From positions 246,500 to 310,499 of the forward strand of contig NZ_MOBJ01000002.1 of the NCBI RefSeq assembly GCF_003732225.1: 64,000 nucleotides of DNA. Reading direction: 5' to 3'. The translations under genes were made by a program, and so were the position numbers. Under the pieces are notes generated by a model that saw only the letters and a list, made by a program, of their open reading frames with translations, was not told the origin of the DNA and made no database searches. How positions within the stretch are numbered: the first letter of the stretch is position 1; the number at the start of each line of letters is the position of its first letter. This stretch comes from Pseudomonas brassicacearum. GTDB lineage: Bacteria; Pseudomonadota; Gammaproteobacteria; Pseudomonadales; Pseudomonadaceae. This document shows positions 8,780 to 21,704 of this stretch, one piece after another.

Positions 8780-11344
8780 ATGCGTATAGACCGTTTAACC
8801 AGCAAATTACAGTTAGCCTTATCCGATGCTCAATCGCTGGCTGTCGGCCTCGATCATCCGGGCATTGAGCCTGCGCACCTGATGCAAGCGCTGCTTGAAC
8901 AGCAGGGCGGCTCGATCAAGCCGTTGCTGATGCAAGTCGGTTTTGACATCAACAGCCTGCGCAAAGAGTTGAGCAAAGAGCTCGACCATCTGCCAAAAAT
9001 CCAGAATCCCACCGGCGACGTGAACATGTCGCAGGATTTGGCGCGTCTGCTCAACCAGGCCGATCGCCTGGCCCAGCAGAAGGGTGACCAGTTCATCTCC
9101 AGCGAGCTGGTACTGCTCGCCGCCATGGACGAGAACAGCAAACTCGGCAAGTTGTTGCTGGGTCAGGGCGTCAGCAAAAAAGCCCTGGAAAACGCGATCA
9201 ACAACCTGCGTGGCGGCGAAGCGGTGAATGACGCCAATCACGAGGAGTCACGTCAGGCGCTGGACAAATACACCATTGACCTGACCAAGCGCGCCGAAGA
9301 AGGCAAGCTCGATCCGGTGATTGGCCGTGACGACGAAATTCGCCGGACCATTCAGGTTCTGCAACGCCGTACCAAAAACAACCCGGTGCTGATCGGTGAG
9401 CCTGGCGTGGGTAAAACCGCGATCGCCGAAGGCCTGGCCCAGCGCATCATCAATGGCGAAGTGCCGGACGGCCTGAAAGGCAAACGCTTGCTGTCGCTGG
9501 ATATGGGCGCGCTGATTGCCGGTGCCAAGTACCGTGGCGAGTTCGAAGAACGCCTGAAATCCCTGCTCAACGAACTGTCGAAGCAGGAAGGTCAGATCAT
9601 CCTGTTCATCGACGAACTGCACACCATGGTCGGCGCTGGTAAAGGCGAAGGCTCGATGGATGCTGGCAACATGCTCAAACCGGCTCTGGCCCGTGGCGAG
9701 TTGCATTGCGTCGGCGCGACCACGCTCAATGAGTATCGCCAATATATAGAGAAGGACGCGGCCCTTGAACGGCGCTTCCAGAAAGTCTTGGTGGATGAGC
9801 CGAGCGAAGAAGACACCATTGCGATTTTGCGTGGCCTGAAAGAGCGCTACGAGGTTCACCACAAGGTGGCGATCACCGACGGCGCAATCATTGCGGCCGC
9901 CAAGCTGAGCCATCGCTACATCACTGACCGTCAGTTGCCGGACAAGGCCATCGACCTGATCGACGAAGCGGCCAGCCGCATTCGCATGGAAATCGACTCC
10001 AAGCCGGAAGTGCTGGATCGTCTGGAACGGCGTTTGATTCAACTCAAGGTTGAATCTCAGGCGCTGAAGAAAGAAGACGACGAAGCGGCGAAGAAGCGTC
10101 TTGAAAAGCTCCAGGAAGAAATCGTTCGTCACGAGCGTGAGTACTCGGACCTCGAAGAAATCTGGAATTCGGAAAAAGCCGAAGTGCAGGGCTCTGCGCA
10201 GATCCAGCAGAAAATCGAGCAGTCCCGTCAGGAACTGGAAGCTGCTCGCCGCAAAGGCGACCTTAACCGCATGGCCGAATTGCAGTACGGGGTGATCCCG
10301 GATCTGGAGCGCAGCCTGCAAATGGTCGATCAGCACGGCAAGAGCGAAAACCAGTTGCTGCGCAGCAAGGTGACTGAAGAAGAGATCGCTGAAGTGGTGT
10401 CGAAATGGACCGGCATTCCAGTGTCGAAAATGCTCGAAGGCGAGCGCGACAAGCTGCTGAAAATGGAAAGCCTGTTGCATCAGCGCGTGATCGGCCAGAA
10501 CGAAGCGGTGGTGGCGGTGGCCAACGCAGTGCGCCGTTCGCGTGCCGGGTTGTCCGACCCGAATCGCCCAAGCGGTTCGTTCATGTTCCTCGGCCCGACC
10601 GGTGTCGGTAAAACCGAGTTGTGCAAAGCCCTGGCCGAGTTCCTCTTTGATACCGAAGAGGCGATGGTGCGCATCGATATGTCCGAATTCATGGAGAAAC
10701 ATTCCGTGGCGCGGCTGATCGGGGCGCCACCGGGCTACGTAGGGTACGAGGAGGGCGGTTACCTGACCGAGGCGGTGCGTCGCAAGCCCTACTCGGTGAT
10801 CCTCCTGGACGAGGTCGAGAAGGCCCACCCGGACGTATTCAACGTATTGCTGCAAGTGCTGGAAGACGGCCGTCTGACCGACAGTCACGGGCGTACCGTG
10901 GATTTCCGCAATACGGTGATCGTCATGACGTCCAACCTGGGCTCGGTGCAGATCCAGGAGCTGGTCGGTGATCGCGAGGCGCAACGTGCGGCGGTGATGG
11001 ATGCAGTGTCGACGCACTTCCGTCCGGAGTTCATCAACCGGATCGACGAGGTGGTGATCTTCGAACCGTTGGCCCGTGATCAGATTGCCGGCATCACCGA
11101 GATCCAGTTGGGTCGTCTGCGCAGCCGTCTGGCCGAGCGTGAGCTGAAACTGAACTTGAGCAGTGAGGCGCTGGATAAGTTGATTGCAGTGGGTTACGAC
11201 CCGGTCTATGGCGCACGGCCGCTCAAACGAGCGATCCAGCGCTGGATCGAAAACCCGCTGGCTCAGCTGATTCTGTCCGGCAGTTTCCTGCCAGGCGCCA
11301 CCGTGACGGCCACCGTTGCGAACGACGAAATCGTTTTCAACTGA
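8780..11344 (+). CDS. clpB: Disaggregase chaperone ClpB
   Basis: This Hsp100 ATPase pulls proteins out of aggregates together with DnaK. Order of parts: double Clp-N repeat (1-150), first AAA+ module with Walker A GEPGVGKT near residue 206, coiled-coil M domain (about 410-520, rich in E/K/Q), second AAA+ module with GPTGVGKT near 604, and a C-terminal D2-small domain. The length of 854 residues is standard. The upstream start AAGGTGACCA-ATG has a clear ribosome site. Regulation is by the sigma-32 promoter at 8681-8709, and a strong terminator follows, so it is a single-gene unit. Confidence 0.97.
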   Translation: MRIDRLTSKLQLALSDAQSLAVGLDHPGIEPAHLMQALLEQQGGSIKPLLMQVGFDINSLRKELSKELDHLPKIQNPTGDVNMSQDLARLLNQADRLAQQKGDQFISSELVLLAAMDENSKLGKLLLGQGVSKKALENAINNLRGGEAVNDANHEESRQALDKYTIDLTKRAEEGKLDPVIGRDDEIRRTIQVLQRRTKNNPVLIGEPGVGKTAIAEGLAQRIINGEVPDGLKGKRLLSLDMGALIAGAKYRGEFEERLKSLLNELSKQEGQIILFIDELHTMVGAGKGEGSMDAGNMLKPALARGELHCVGATTLNEYRQYIEKDAALERRFQKVLVDEPSEEDTIAILRGLKERYEVHHKVAITDGAIIAAAKLSHRYITDRQLPDKAIDLIDEAASRIRMEIDSKPEVLDRLERRLIQLKVESQALKKEDDEAAKKRLEKLQEEIVRHEREYSDLEEIWNSEKAEVQGSAQIQQKIEQSRQELEAARRKGDLNRMAELQYGVIPDLERSLQMVDQHGKSENQLLRSKVTEEEIAEVVSKWTGIPVSKMLEGERDKLLKMESLLHQRVIGQNEAVVAVANAVRRSRAGLSDPNRPSGSFMFLGPTGVGKTELCKALAEFLFDTEEAMVRIDMSEFMEKHSVARLIGAPPGYVGYEEGGYLTEAVRRKPYSVILLDEVEKAHPDVFNVLLQVLEDGRLTDSHGRTVDFRNTVIVMTSNLGSVQIQELVGDREAQRAAVMDAVSTHFRPEFINRIDEVVIFEPLARDQIAGITEIQLGRLRSRLAERELKLNLSSEALDKLIAVGYDPVYGARPLKRAIQRWIENPLAQLILSGSFLPGATVTATVANDEIVFN

Positions 11345-11369
11345 GCGTTCACGGCACGGTAATGGAGGA

Positions 11370-11398
11370 GGCCCCGCATCGCGGGGCCTTTTTTTTCT
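11370..11398 (+). terminator. Terminator of clpB
   Basis: GGCCCCGC-ATC-GCGGGGCC followed by eight T residues: a textbook intrinsic terminator. Confidence 0.92.
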
Positions 11399-11405
11399 TA
11401 GGGTG

Positions 11406-11434
11406 TTGAACTGTAAGGAAAAGGCTTGTAAAGT
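11406..11434 (+). promoter_or_regulatory. Upstream promoter of the tRNA operon
   Basis: TTGAAC, a 17-base spacer, TAAAGT, then a GC-rich discriminator GCGCCCCGC that suggests stringent control. It is one of two tandem promoters before the tRNA cluster. Confidence 0.6.
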
Positions 11435-11527
11435 GCGCCCCGCAGTAAGTCGCCCCAAGGGTTTCTACTCCCCAAGTAGAAATCTGAAATAAGTTGCAAA
11501 TCATTGTCTTGAAAGCAATTTAGGGGG

Positions 11528-11555
11528 TTGACAGAGGTGTTTAAGATTGTAGAAT
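11528..11555 (+). promoter_or_regulatory. Main promoter of the tRNA operon
   Basis: Perfect TTGACA, a 16-base spacer, TAGAAT, then a GC-rich discriminator GCGCGCC. The layout is the same as the rRNA promoter at 63.96 kb, as expected for stable RNA genes under ppGpp/DksA control. Confidence 0.85.
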
Positions 11556-11640
11556 AGCGCGCCTCAGACACACGAACGCAGCGATGCGAACGGGTCGAAG
11601 AGGTGAAGCAAGCTTCACAGTTGTAATTGAAATGTGTAGT

Positions 11641-11716
11641 TCCGTGATAGCTCAGTCGGTAGAGCAAATGACTGTTAATCATTGGGTCCCAGGTTCGAGT
11701 CCTGGTCACGGAGCCA
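11641..11716 (+). tRNA. tRNA-Asn (GTT)
   Basis: A 76-base cloverleaf with acceptor TCCGTGA/TCACGGA, anticodon loop CTGTTAA (GTT), T-loop GGTTCGAGTCC, and encoded CCA. First gene of the cluster. Confidence 0.97.
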
Positions 11717-11725
11717 ATTTCAAAC

Positions 11726-11802
11726 CGGGGTATAGCGCAGTCCGGTAGCGCGCCTGCTTTGGGAGCAGGATGTCAGGAGTTCGAATCCCCTTACCCCGAC
11801 CA
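11726..11802 (+). tRNA. tRNA-Pro (TGG), copy 1
   Basis: 77 bases, acceptor CGGGGTA/TACCCCG, anticodon TGG in CTTTGGGA, encoded CCA. Identical over its whole length to the copy at 11982-12058. Confidence 0.97.
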
Positions 11803-11807
11803 TTTTT

Positions 11808-11883
11808 GGGTCGTTAGCTCAGTTGGTAGAGCAGTTGGCTTTTAACCAATTGGTCGTAGGTTCGAATCCCACACGACCCACCA
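11808..11883 (+). tRNA. tRNA-Lys (TTT)
   Basis: 76 bases, acceptor GGGTCGT/ACGACCC, anticodon TTT in the loop CTTTTAA, encoded CCA. Only five bases separate it from tRNA-Pro copy 1, so they share one precursor. Confidence 0.97.
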
Positions 11884-11947
11884 TTTTTGAAACCAGTTAG
11901 CGCTGGAATCGAATCTTAAGATCAGAGGCCAAAAGCGCTGATCGAAG

Positions 11948-11979
11948 AAGGCGCTCTTTTTAAAGGGTGCCTTTTTTTT
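11948..11979 (+). terminator. Possible terminator between tRNA-Lys and the second tRNA-Pro
   Basis: AAGGCGCTCTTT pairs with AAAGGGTGCCTT (two G-U pairs), followed directly by a run of T. It could end or attenuate the first tRNA unit, with part of the transcripts reading into the second tRNA-Pro. Confidence 0.65.
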
Positions 11980-11981
11980 AC

Positions 11982-12058
11982 CGGGGTATAGCGCAGTCCG
12001 GTAGCGCGCCTGCTTTGGGAGCAGGATGTCAGGAGTTCGAATCCCCTTACCCCGACCA
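11982..12058 (+). tRNA. tRNA-Pro (TGG), copy 2
   Basis: Identical 77-base duplicate of tRNA-Pro copy 1, placed just behind the possible terminator at 11948-11979 and followed by its own terminator. It has no clear separate promoter, so read-through or processing from upstream is likely. Confidence 0.97.
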
Positions 12059-12062
12059 TATT

Positions 12063-12099
12063 AAAAATCCTCGTATCGAAAGATACGGGGATTTTTTTT
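12063..12099 (+). terminator. Terminator of the tRNA cluster
   Basis: AAAAATCC-CGTATC-GAAA-GATACG-GGATTTTTTTT (one mismatch on each side omitted) forms a stem with a GAAA tetraloop and a long T run. Confidence 0.88.
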
Positions 12100-12124
12100 G
12101 TCTGTTGAAAAGTCCCCGTCATCT

Positions 12125-12151
12125 TCAAGTCATCGTACAACTTGCCGATAA
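12125..12151 (+). promoter_or_regulatory. Sigma-28 (FliA) promoter of the chemoreceptor
   Basis: TCAAGTCA, 11 bases, GCCGATAA. This is a near-perfect flagellar class promoter (consensus TAAAGTTT-N11-GCCGATAA), about 70 bases before the start of the chemoreceptor gene. Confidence 0.85.
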
Positions 12152-12178
12152 CGAGTTGACGGGGGACTGCCGCAGTAA

Positions 12179-13846
<1,668 letters not shown>

Positions 13847-13865
13847 ATTTGAGCGATAAAAAAAT

Positions 13866-13953
13866 GTGGGAGCGAGCTTGCTCGCGATGACGGTAGGTCA
13901 GTCAACACTTGGGTTGACTGGCAGTCCGCTATCGCGAGCAGGCTCGCTCCCAC
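13866..13953. repeat. REP doublet 1
   Basis: GTGGGAGCGAGCTTGCTCGCGAT and its inverted copy (ATCGCGAGCAGGCTCGCTCCCAC) frame about 40 bases, itself with an inner inverted repeat GTCAACACTTGGGTTGAC. Placed between the convergent chemoreceptor gene and ndh. Confidence 0.92.
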
Positions 13954-13966
13954 CTTATTGGCTTTG

Positions 13967-15265
13967 TCAGTGCAGCTTCAGACGCGGTTCAGTGCCACGG
14001 CCAATCTTGCTGCCCAACATCAGCATCGCCGTGCGGAACGGGCCGTACAGCGCGACCTGGTGCATACGGTACAGCGACACGTAAAACATCCGCGCCAGCC
14101 AACCTTCGAGCATCACGCTGCCAGTCAGATTGCCCATCAAGTTACCCACAGCCGAAAAACGCGACAGCGAGATCAAGGAACCGTAATCGGTGTACTTGTA
14201 CTCAGGCAGCGCCTTGCCTTCGATGCGCAGTTTCAAGGATTTGGCCAGCAGCGAGGCTTGTTGGTGTGCCGCCTGCGCACGTGGCGGCACGTTGCGATCG
14301 GTGCCGGGTTGCGGGCAGGCCGCGCAGTCACCGAAGGCGAAGATGTTTTCGTCGCGGGTGGTTTGCAGGGTCGGCAGCACTTGCAGCTGATTGATCCGGT
14401 TGGTTTCCAGGCCATCGATATCCTTGAGGAAACCCGGTGCACGAATCCCGGCGGCCCAGACTTTCAAACTGGCCTTGATCTCCTGGCCGCTGGCAGTGAT
14501 CAGCGCGTCGGCGGTGACTTCGCTGACCGCCGCGTTGGTCAGCACCGTGACCCCGAGTTTTTCCAGGGTTTTATGCACAGGGCCGCCGATCCGCTCCGGC
14601 AGGGCAGGCAACACCCGTGGGCCAGCTTCGATCAGGGTGATGTGCATGTTTTCCGGAAGAATCCGGTCCAGGCCGTACGCCGCCAGTTCGTGGGCCGCGT
14701 TGTGCAGTTCCGCCGCCAGTTCGACGCCAGTGGCGCCAGCGCCGACGATGGCCACGCTGATCTGTTGCACCGCATCGGATTGCCCGGCGTGGGCGCGCAG
14801 GTAGTGGTTGAGCAATTGCTGATGGAAGCGCTCGGCCTGTTTACGGGTGTCGAGGAACAGGCAGTGCTGCGCCGCACCCTGAGTGCCGAAATCGTTGGTG
14901 GTACTGCCGACCGAAATCACCAGCGAGTCATAAGCCACCTCGCGTGCCGGCACCAGTTCCAGGCCATTTTCGTCGTAGGTGGCGGCCAGCTGGATTTTCT
15001 TCTGTGCGCGATCGAGCCCGCTCATGCGCCCCAGCTGGAACTCGAAGTGGTTCCATTTTGCCTGGGCGACATAGTTGAGTTCGTCTTCGGAAGAGTTCAA
15101 GGAACCTGCCGCCACTTCATGCAACAGCGGTTTCCAGATGTGGGTCAGGTTCGCGTCGACCAGCATCACACTGGCCGTGCCACGCTTGCCCAGAGTCTTA
15201 CCCAGACGGGTAGCCAACTCCAGACCGCCGGCGCCGCCGCCAACGATGACAATACGATGAGTCAT
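13967..15265 (-). CDS. ndh: Type II NADH dehydrogenase
   Basis: This 432-residue, single-subunit, non-proton-pumping enzyme passes electrons from NADH to ubiquinone at the inner membrane. It has an FAD fold at the N-terminus (IVIVGGGAGGLELATRLG) and an NAD fold in the middle (VAIVGAGATGVELAAEL). The C-terminal amphipathic/hydrophobic part (MLEGWLARMFYVSLYRMHQ) is the usual membrane anchor. ATG 15265 is the family start; the frame upstream to 15301 adds 12 unrelated residues. The gene downstream of its promoter region is the small DUF3094 membrane protein at 15326-15499, on the same strand. Confidence 0.94.
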   Translation of the reverse strand: MTHRIVIVGGGAGGLELATRLGKTLGKRGTASVMLVDANLTHIWKPLLHEVAAGSLNSSEDELNYVAQAKWNHFEFQLGRMSGLDRAQKKIQLAATYDENGLELVPAREVAYDSLVISVGSTTNDFGTQGAAQHCLFLDTRKQAERFHQQLLNHYLRAHAGQSDAVQQISVAIVGAGATGVELAAELHNAAHELAAYGLDRILPENMHITLIEAGPRVLPALPERIGGPVHKTLEKLGVTVLTNAAVSEVTADALITASGQEIKASLKVWAAGIRAPGFLKDIDGLETNRINQLQVLPTLQTTRDENIFAFGDCAACPQPGTDRNVPPRAQAAHQQASLLAKSLKLRIEGKALPEYKYTDYGSLISLSRFSAVGNLMGNLTGSVMLEGWLARMFYVSLYRMHQVALYGPFRTAMLMLGSKIGRGTEPRLKLH

Positions 15266-15325
15266 GGGGATATCTCGCAAGGCTAAAGGAAATCGGTGCA
15301 ATTACCCGAGCGAGCGCGATGCAGC

Positions 15326-15499
15326 TCATAACGTCAGGTAACTGATAAGTCGGCTCAGCAGGCCCAGGCCAATCGTCACTGCCAATACCACCACGAGGAG
15401 CATCCACGGCCGGAAAGGCCGGCGCTCGACTCGGTTCTGGGACAGTTGCAGGTAGTCTTCGACATGCTGCTGGTCGTCGGGTTTCAGGCGGCTGGTCAT
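15326..15499 (-). CDS. Small membrane protein, DUF3094 family
   Basis: This 57-residue protein reads MTSRLKPDDQQHVEDYLQ at the start, has a basic RVERRPFRP block, and one membrane helix (MLLVVVLAVTIGLGLLSRL). This size and arrangement match the DUF3094 family known next to ndh in pseudomonads. It lies 60 bases upstream of ndh on the same strand, so cotranscription is likely. Function unknown. A frame of the same direction that runs longer (to 15198) is in another phase and overlaps ndh, so I do not accept it. Confidence 0.82.
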   Translation of the reverse strand: MTSRLKPDDQQHVEDYLQLSQNRVERRPFRPWMLLVVVLAVTIGLGLLSRLISYLTL

Positions 15500-15602
15500 C
15501 GTGGGCCTCGTCAGGGGTAGACGTTGCTGAATGTGTAGAAGCTACAGGGAATTTATCCCCCTGTGAACGGAGCATAGCCGCTGGCAGGGAAGGGCTCGAC
15601 GC

Positions 15603-16229
15603 TCACAGGCTGATCCCGACGTCGAAGACGATGCTGCGTCCCAGGTTCCCGCGCAGAAAGTCCGGCGCCTCGGGGTGGGCGAACAGCACTCGGGCGAAGG
15701 TCGGGCCCACCAGTGACAGCGAGCGCCAGCCCTGGCGCAGGTATTCAGTGGGCGGCGGGAAGTGGCTGTTGAGGTCGAGTACTTCGCGCTTGAGGCTGGC
15801 GAAGGCGATGATGTCCAGTTCGCCCAGGTCCATGCCGCGTTCTTTGTAGTTGTGCGCTTTTTTGCGCAAGGTCGGCGCCAGTCTCAGCAAGAACTCGTTG
15901 GCGGGAATGCGCCTGGGTTTGGCTTCGCGGCGCACCAGTTGGCTCAGGGAGAAGGCACTGCGCCGGCGTTGTAGCTCGTCGCGCCACTCGTCATTGAGCC
16001 GTCGACCTTCGTCGAGCACGAAGAACACCTCGAAATTCGCCTCGCGAAACAGAACGTCCGGCGGCTCCCCGGCAGGGCTGAATTCGTCGACGCGGTAGGG
16101 AATGTTCAAGCCTTGCAGCAGGCGTTGGCAGACCCAACGCTCACGCTCCCATTTGCGGGCATTGGAGAGAAACGCGTTGGCTTGCTCGGCCGCGATGGTC
16201 AGCAGGCGCAAATAATCTGAGTCATCCAT
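15603..16229 (-). CDS. DUF1780 putative endonuclease-like protein
   Basis: This 208-residue soluble protein (start MDDSDYLRLLTIAAEQANAF) matches the DUF1780 family, whose members in Pseudomonas have a fold compared with nucleases. Visible acidic/basic core elements are FEVFFVLDEGRRLNDEWRDE and LGELDIIAFASLKREVLDL, the latter resembling the D-x(n)-E-x-K arrangement of PD-(D/E)XK nucleases, though this reading is mine. No partner gene is evident. It is separate from the neighbours by 100 bases on each side. Confidence 0.75.
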   Translation of the reverse strand: MDDSDYLRLLTIAAEQANAFLSNARKWERERWVCQRLLQGLNIPYRVDEFSPAGEPPDVLFREANFEVFFVLDEGRRLNDEWRDELQRRRSAFSLSQLVRREAKPRRIPANEFLLRLAPTLRKKAHNYKERGMDLGELDIIAFASLKREVLDLNSHFPPPTEYLRQGWRSLSLVGPTFARVLFAHPEAPDFLRGNLGRSIVFDVGISL

Positions 16230-16360
16230 AGGCCAAGCTTAGCGTCCAAATGCGACAAGCTGAAGCTTTGCATCGAGTGGCACGACTTGGGGGCGGTGTA
16301 GACTGCTGCGTATGGGGCTGTTGCCAAGGAGTCAGCTGTGGAGTCGAAGGATTTACCCTC

Positions 16361-17047
16361 ATGATCGGTGCCCGATTACTGTCACCCGAAACCCTCACGC
16401 TCGGCTGGTTGATCTACGTGCCTGTGCTGATCTGGGCCGTTGCGCGAGCACCATGGGTCGAGCTGTTCACCGACAGTCGACGTCAGCATTTGCTGTTTGG
16501 CACCGTGTTCTCGCTGTTCATACTCTGGCTGGTGCGACGGGATTTCGATACCGGCGTCTCCTACCACTTTATTGGCATGACGGCGGTGACGTTGCTGCTG
16601 GACTGGCCGCTGGCGATTGTCGGCGGGCTGGTTGCGCAGGTGGGGCTGGTGCTGCTCGGGCGTCAGGACCTGGCCGCAATGGGGGTCAATGGCACGTTGC
16701 TGATCCTGTTGCCGGTGCTGGTCACCGAATGTTGCGCGATTCTGGTGGAACGGGCGCAACCGCGTAATCCCTTTGTGTATATCTTCTGCTCAGGCTTTTT
16801 GGCCGCCGCGCTCTCGGCGTTGCTCTGTCTTTTAGTGGGGCTGGGTTTGCTGTGGTTCGACGAGCGTTTTGCGATGCCGGAATGGCTGGAGGATTTTGTC
16901 GGTTATCTGTGGTTGATCATCTTCCCCGAGGCGTTCATCAACGGAATGGTGATCAGTGCGCTGGTGGTGTTCTGTCCCGAGTGGCTGGAGACCTTCAATC
17001 GCACGCGTTACTTGTCGGCGCCTTGGAAGGACGACGACAAGCCTTGA
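16361..17047 (+). CDS. Energy-coupling-factor-type membrane protein (COG3235-like)
   Basis: This 228-residue integral membrane protein has six or seven hydrophobic segments and resembles the CbiM-like permease fold seen in predicted metal transporters. A conserved His lies in VSYHFIGMTAVTLLLDWP and acidic residues lie in IIFPEAFINGM. ATG 16361 follows AAGGATTTACCCTC; upstream sequence in frame to 16250 looks non-coding. No ATPase or T-component is next to it, so transport and substrate (Co/Ni-like metal) remain inference. Confidence 0.65.
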   Translation: MIGARLLSPETLTLGWLIYVPVLIWAVARAPWVELFTDSRRQHLLFGTVFSLFILWLVRRDFDTGVSYHFIGMTAVTLLLDWPLAIVGGLVAQVGLVLLGRQDLAAMGVNGTLLILLPVLVTECCAILVERAQPRNPFVYIFCSGFLAAALSALLCLLVGLGLLWFDERFAMPEWLEDFVGYLWLIIFPEAFINGMVISALVVFCPEWLETFNRTRYLSAPWKDDDKP

Positions 17048-17090
17048 TAACGAACTGGATTATGGCTGCATGCGCCCCTGATGCCGGGGA

Positions 17091-17291
17091 TCAGTGACGC
17101 GGGTCGAAATCTTCCGAGAACAACTCGTCTTCAGAGTCGGGGCTGACCGGAATCTTGTGTTCTTCCGACGCCCAGGCGCCCAGATCGATCAGTTTGCAAC
17201 GGTCCGAGCAAAACGGCCGGAAGGTGCTGGCCTCGCTCCATTCAACAGGGGCGCCGCAGGTTGGACATTCGACGACAGGGGGTTGGCTCAT
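17091..17291 (-). CDS. yacG: DNA gyrase inhibitor YacG
   Basis: This 66-residue zinc protein has the four cysteines CPTCGAP and [15 protein letters not shown], the hallmark of YacG, which binds GyrB and blocks DNA binding. The acidic tail [11 protein letters not shown] is usual. The start overlaps the coaE stop by four bases, and coaE in turn overlaps pilD, forming a tight pilB-pilC-pilD-coaE-yacG operon. Confidence 0.93.
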   Translation of the reverse strand: MSQPPVVECPTCGAPVEWSEASTFRPFCSDRCKLIDLGAWASEEHKIPVSPDSEDELFSEDFDPRH

Positions 17292-17911
17292 GACTGGCCT
17301 CCACGCAAAGTAAGGTAAAAGTGATGCAGGCGTTCGACTTCGCTGTGCAGCCACGCGAGGTCGCGGTCGTTGACCACCACATCGTCGGCATGGCTGATGC
17401 GGTCCTGACGGCTGGACTGGGCCTTGAGGATCGCCTGAACCTGCTGTTCGCTGGTCTGGTCACGCTGCAAGGTGCGTTCGATCTGCAAGTGTTCTGGTGC
17501 ATCGATCACCAGCACTCGTTGGGTCATTTTGTACTGCCCGGACTCGATCAGCAGCGGCGATACCAGAATCGCATAGGGTGATTGTGCGCGTGCCAGGTGC
17601 GCGGCGATTTCCTGAGCGATCAGTGGATGCAGCAACGCTTCGAGCCAGCGGCGTTCTTCGGGTACTTCGAAGATCAGTTTGCGCAGTGCGGCGCGATCCA
17701 GTTGACCGTCGGCTTGCAGCACGCCGGTACCGAAGTGCTCGGCAATTTGCGCCAGCGCCGGGCGACCGGGTTCAACCACCCAGCGTGCGGCATGATCGGC
17801 GTCCACTGCATGCACGCCCAGATCGATGAAATGCCGGGCCGCTGCGCTTTTGCCGCTGCCGATGCCACCGGTCAGGCCGAGAATCCAGGGTTTTTCCACA
17901 GGGGTATTCAT
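17288..17911 (-). CDS. coaE: Dephospho-CoA kinase
   Basis: CoaE catalyses the last step of coenzyme A synthesis, phosphorylation of dephospho-CoA. The P-loop [11 protein letters not shown] is near the N-terminus; the family lid and CoA-binding segments follow ([33 protein letters not shown]). It is 207 residues from ATG 17911; seven extra residues upstream to 17932 lie inside pilD. It overlaps pilD and yacG by four bases each. Together with panB, panC and panD at 32.7-35 kb it gives several CoA-pathway steps in this window. Confidence 0.95.
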   Translation of the reverse strand: MNTPVEKPWILGLTGGIGSGKSAAARHFIDLGVHAVDADHAARWVVEPGRPALAQIAEHFGTGVLQADGQLDRAALRKLIFEVPEERRWLEALLHPLIAQEIAAHLARAQSPYAILVSPLLIESGQYKMTQRVLVIDAPEHLQIERTLQRDQTSEQQVQAILKAQSSRQDRISHADDVVVNDRDLAWLHSEVERLHHFYLTLRGGQS

Positions 17912-18780
17912 TTGAAACCGACAAACTGCCAATAGAAGTCGGTTATTTGACCACCCCAGAGCAAGGCAATCCAGCCGGCAATTGCCAGATACGGTCCGAA
18001 GGGGATCGGCGTCGAGGTTTTAGCCTCTTTCAGGCGCAGTAAAATCACTCCCCCCACGGCGCCCACCAGTGATGAAAGCAGGACCGTCAGCGGCAGAATC
18101 TGCCAGCCGCCCCAGGCACCAAGCAGCGCCAGGAGCTTGAAGTCTCCGTGACCGATACCTTCCTTGCCGGTCATCAGTTTGAACAGCCAATACACCGACC
18201 ACAGCAGCAGATAGCCGGCCACCGCGCCCCACATCGCCGCCTGCAAGGATACGAAGAGTTCGAAGCTGTTGACGATCAACCCCAGCCACAACAACGGCAA
18301 CACCAGCACATCCGGCAGCAATTGGTGGTCGGCGTCGATCAGACACATCGCCAGCAACCCCCAACTCAAGACCAGCACCCACGCCGCCTGCCAACCAAAG
18401 CCGAAGTGCCAGGCGACAAACGCCGACAGCACGCCGCAGGCCAGTTCGGTCAAAGGGTAGCGTGTGCTGATCGGCGCTTTGCAATTTGAGCAGCGGCCGC
18501 GGAGTATCAGGTAACTGAGCAGCGGTATGTTTTCCCAGGCGCGGATTCGATGCGCGCAATGCGGGCACTGCGAGTGCGGCAGCATCAGGTTGTAGGCCGG
18601 GCCCGGTGCTTCGGGCGGTAAATCCAGTACGTCCAGAGCTTGTTGCCGCCAGTCGTACTCAAGCATTTTCGGCAGACGCCAGACCACCACGTTGAGAAAA
18701 CTGCCGATCACCAGTCCGAGCACTAGTGTGATGACAACAAACGCCAGTGGGTAACCGGCCAGAAACTCACTCAAGGGCAT
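17908..18780 (-). CDS. pilD: Prepilin peptidase/N-methyltransferase PilD
   Basis: PilD cleaves the leader of type IV prepilins and type II pseudopilins and methylates the new N-terminus. A cytoplasmic zinc loop carries Cys72, Cys75 (CPHC) and Cys97, Cys100 (CSNC). The two catalytic aspartates are Asp149 (CLIDAD) and Asp213 (GIGHGDFKL, the GxGD motif). Eight membrane helices can be placed. The 290-residue length is standard. Its substrates PilA and PilE are both encoded in this window. Confidence 0.96.
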   Translation of the reverse strand: MPLSEFLAGYPLAFVVITLVLGLVIGSFLNVVVWRLPKMLEYDWRQQALDVLDLPPEAPGPAYNLMLPHSQCPHCAHRIRAWENIPLLSYLILRGRCSNCKAPISTRYPLTELACGVLSAFVAWHFGFGWQAAWVLVLSWGLLAMCLIDADHQLLPDVLVLPLLWLGLIVNSFELFVSLQAAMWGAVAGYLLLWSVYWLFKLMTGKEGIGHGDFKLLALLGAWGGWQILPLTVLLSSLVGAVGGVILLRLKEAKTSTPIPFGPYLAIAGWIALLWGGQITDFYWQFVGFK

Positions 18781-18782
18781 GT

Positions 18783-20000
18783 TCAGATCGCTGTGCCGAG
18801 TTGGAAAATGGGCAGGTACATCGCAACCACCAGCCCGCCGACAATGACGCCGAGCACCACCATGATGAAGGGTTCCATCAGGCTGGTGAGGTTATCGACC
18901 ATATTGTCGACTTCAGCTTCATAGTAGGTCGCAACCTTGTCGAGCATGTCGTCCAGTGCGCCGGATTCCTCACCAATGGCAGCCATTTGAATGGCCATGT
19001 TGGGGAAAACCCCGCTGGTGCGCATCGAGAAGTTCAACTGCATGCCGGTGGAGACATCTTGCTTGATGCGCAAAACCGCCCGTTTGAAGACGATATTGCC
19101 AGTGGCGCCAGCCACCGAATCCAGGGCTTCGACCAAGGGCACGCCCGCAGCGAAGGTGGTCGACAATGTGCGGGCATAACGGGCCACTGCCGATTTGTAG
19201 AGCAGCGTTCCGATGATCGGCAGTTTCAGCAGATGAGTGTCCAGCCAGTCGCGAAAGCGTTGTGAGCGTTTGAGCGCGTGGCGAAAGCCCAGAAACCCGA
19301 CAATCAGGCCACCCAGCAATAGCCACCACCACGCCTGCATGAACTCGGAGAGACCGATCACCATCACGGTGAAGGCCGGGAGTTCTGCGCCGAATCCGGA
19401 AAACACCGACTGAAACTGCGGGACCACTTTGACCAGCAGAATGCCGGTGACGATGACTGCGACAATAACCACGGCCAGCGGATAGGTCATGGCTTTTTTG
19501 ATCTTGGCCTTGAGGCTTTCGCTTTTTTCCTTGTAGGTCGCAACCCGCTCCAACAGCGTGTCGAGGGCGCCGGCCTGTTCGCCCGCATCGACCAGATTGC
19601 AGTAGAGCTCATCGAAGTACCGCGGCTTTTTCCGCAGTGCGGTGGCGAAGCTGTTGCCGGCGGCGACTTCCTGTTTCACCTCATCCACCAGTTTGCGCAT
19701 ATTCAGGTTGTCGAAGCCTTCGCCGATGATGTCGAACGACTGCAGCAAGGGCACGCCGGCTTTCATCATGGTCGCCATTTGCCGGGTGAAGAGGGCAATG
19801 TCCAATGCCGTGATACGTTTACCGGCACTGAACAGCGAGGCGGTTTTTTTCCGCACCTTGCCCGGGTTGATGCCTTGTTTGCGTAGCTGCGCCTTGATCA
19901 CGGCCGGGTTATGACCGCTCAGCTCGCCGGCTATTTTGCTGCCTTTCTTGTCGGTGCCTTCCCAGGCGTACAAATTGACCTTGATTGCTTTGACCGCCAT
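18783..20000 (-). CDS. pilC: Type IV pilus platform protein PilC
   Basis: This inner-membrane platform protein of the pilus motor has two repeated GspF/T2SSF domains, each with the pattern LLxxGVPLLQxxDI (residues about 95-110) and its repeat FAAGVPLVEALDSVAGATG, and three membrane helices. The 405-residue length is typical. The end MYLPIFQLGTAI is the conserved GspF tail. It sits three bases after pilB and two before pilD. Confidence 0.96.
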   Translation of the reverse strand: MAVKAIKVNLYAWEGTDKKGSKIAGELSGHNPAVIKAQLRKQGINPGKVRKKTASLFSAGKRITALDIALFTRQMATMMKAGVPLLQSFDIIGEGFDNLNMRKLVDEVKQEVAAGNSFATALRKKPRYFDELYCNLVDAGEQAGALDTLLERVATYKEKSESLKAKIKKAMTYPLAVVIVAVIVTGILLVKVVPQFQSVFSGFGAELPAFTVMVIGLSEFMQAWWWLLLGGLIVGFLGFRHALKRSQRFRDWLDTHLLKLPIIGTLLYKSAVARYARTLSTTFAAGVPLVEALDSVAGATGNIVFKRAVLRIKQDVSTGMQLNFSMRTSGVFPNMAIQMAAIGEESGALDDMLDKVATYYEAEVDNMVDNLTSLMEPFIMVVLGVIVGGLVVAMYLPIFQLGTAI

Positions 20001-20003
20001 GAC

Positions 20004-21704
<1,701 letters not shown>

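Noticed and set aside
9248..11458. Very long open frame on the minus strand opposite clpB (over 700 codons)
   Set aside because: clpB is certain, and high-GC codon use leaves the opposite strand free of stops. The translated product is Gln/His/Arg-rich without any motif.
11641..12058. Prophage or island insertion at the tRNA cluster
   Set aside because: No integrase, no att-like direct repeat of a tRNA end outside the tRNA genes (the two Pro copies are complete genes), and flanking genes are core.
16250..16360. Riboswitch (cobalamin type) before the membrane protein gene at 16361
   Set aside because: The gap is short and I see no B12-box or other known riboswitch core.
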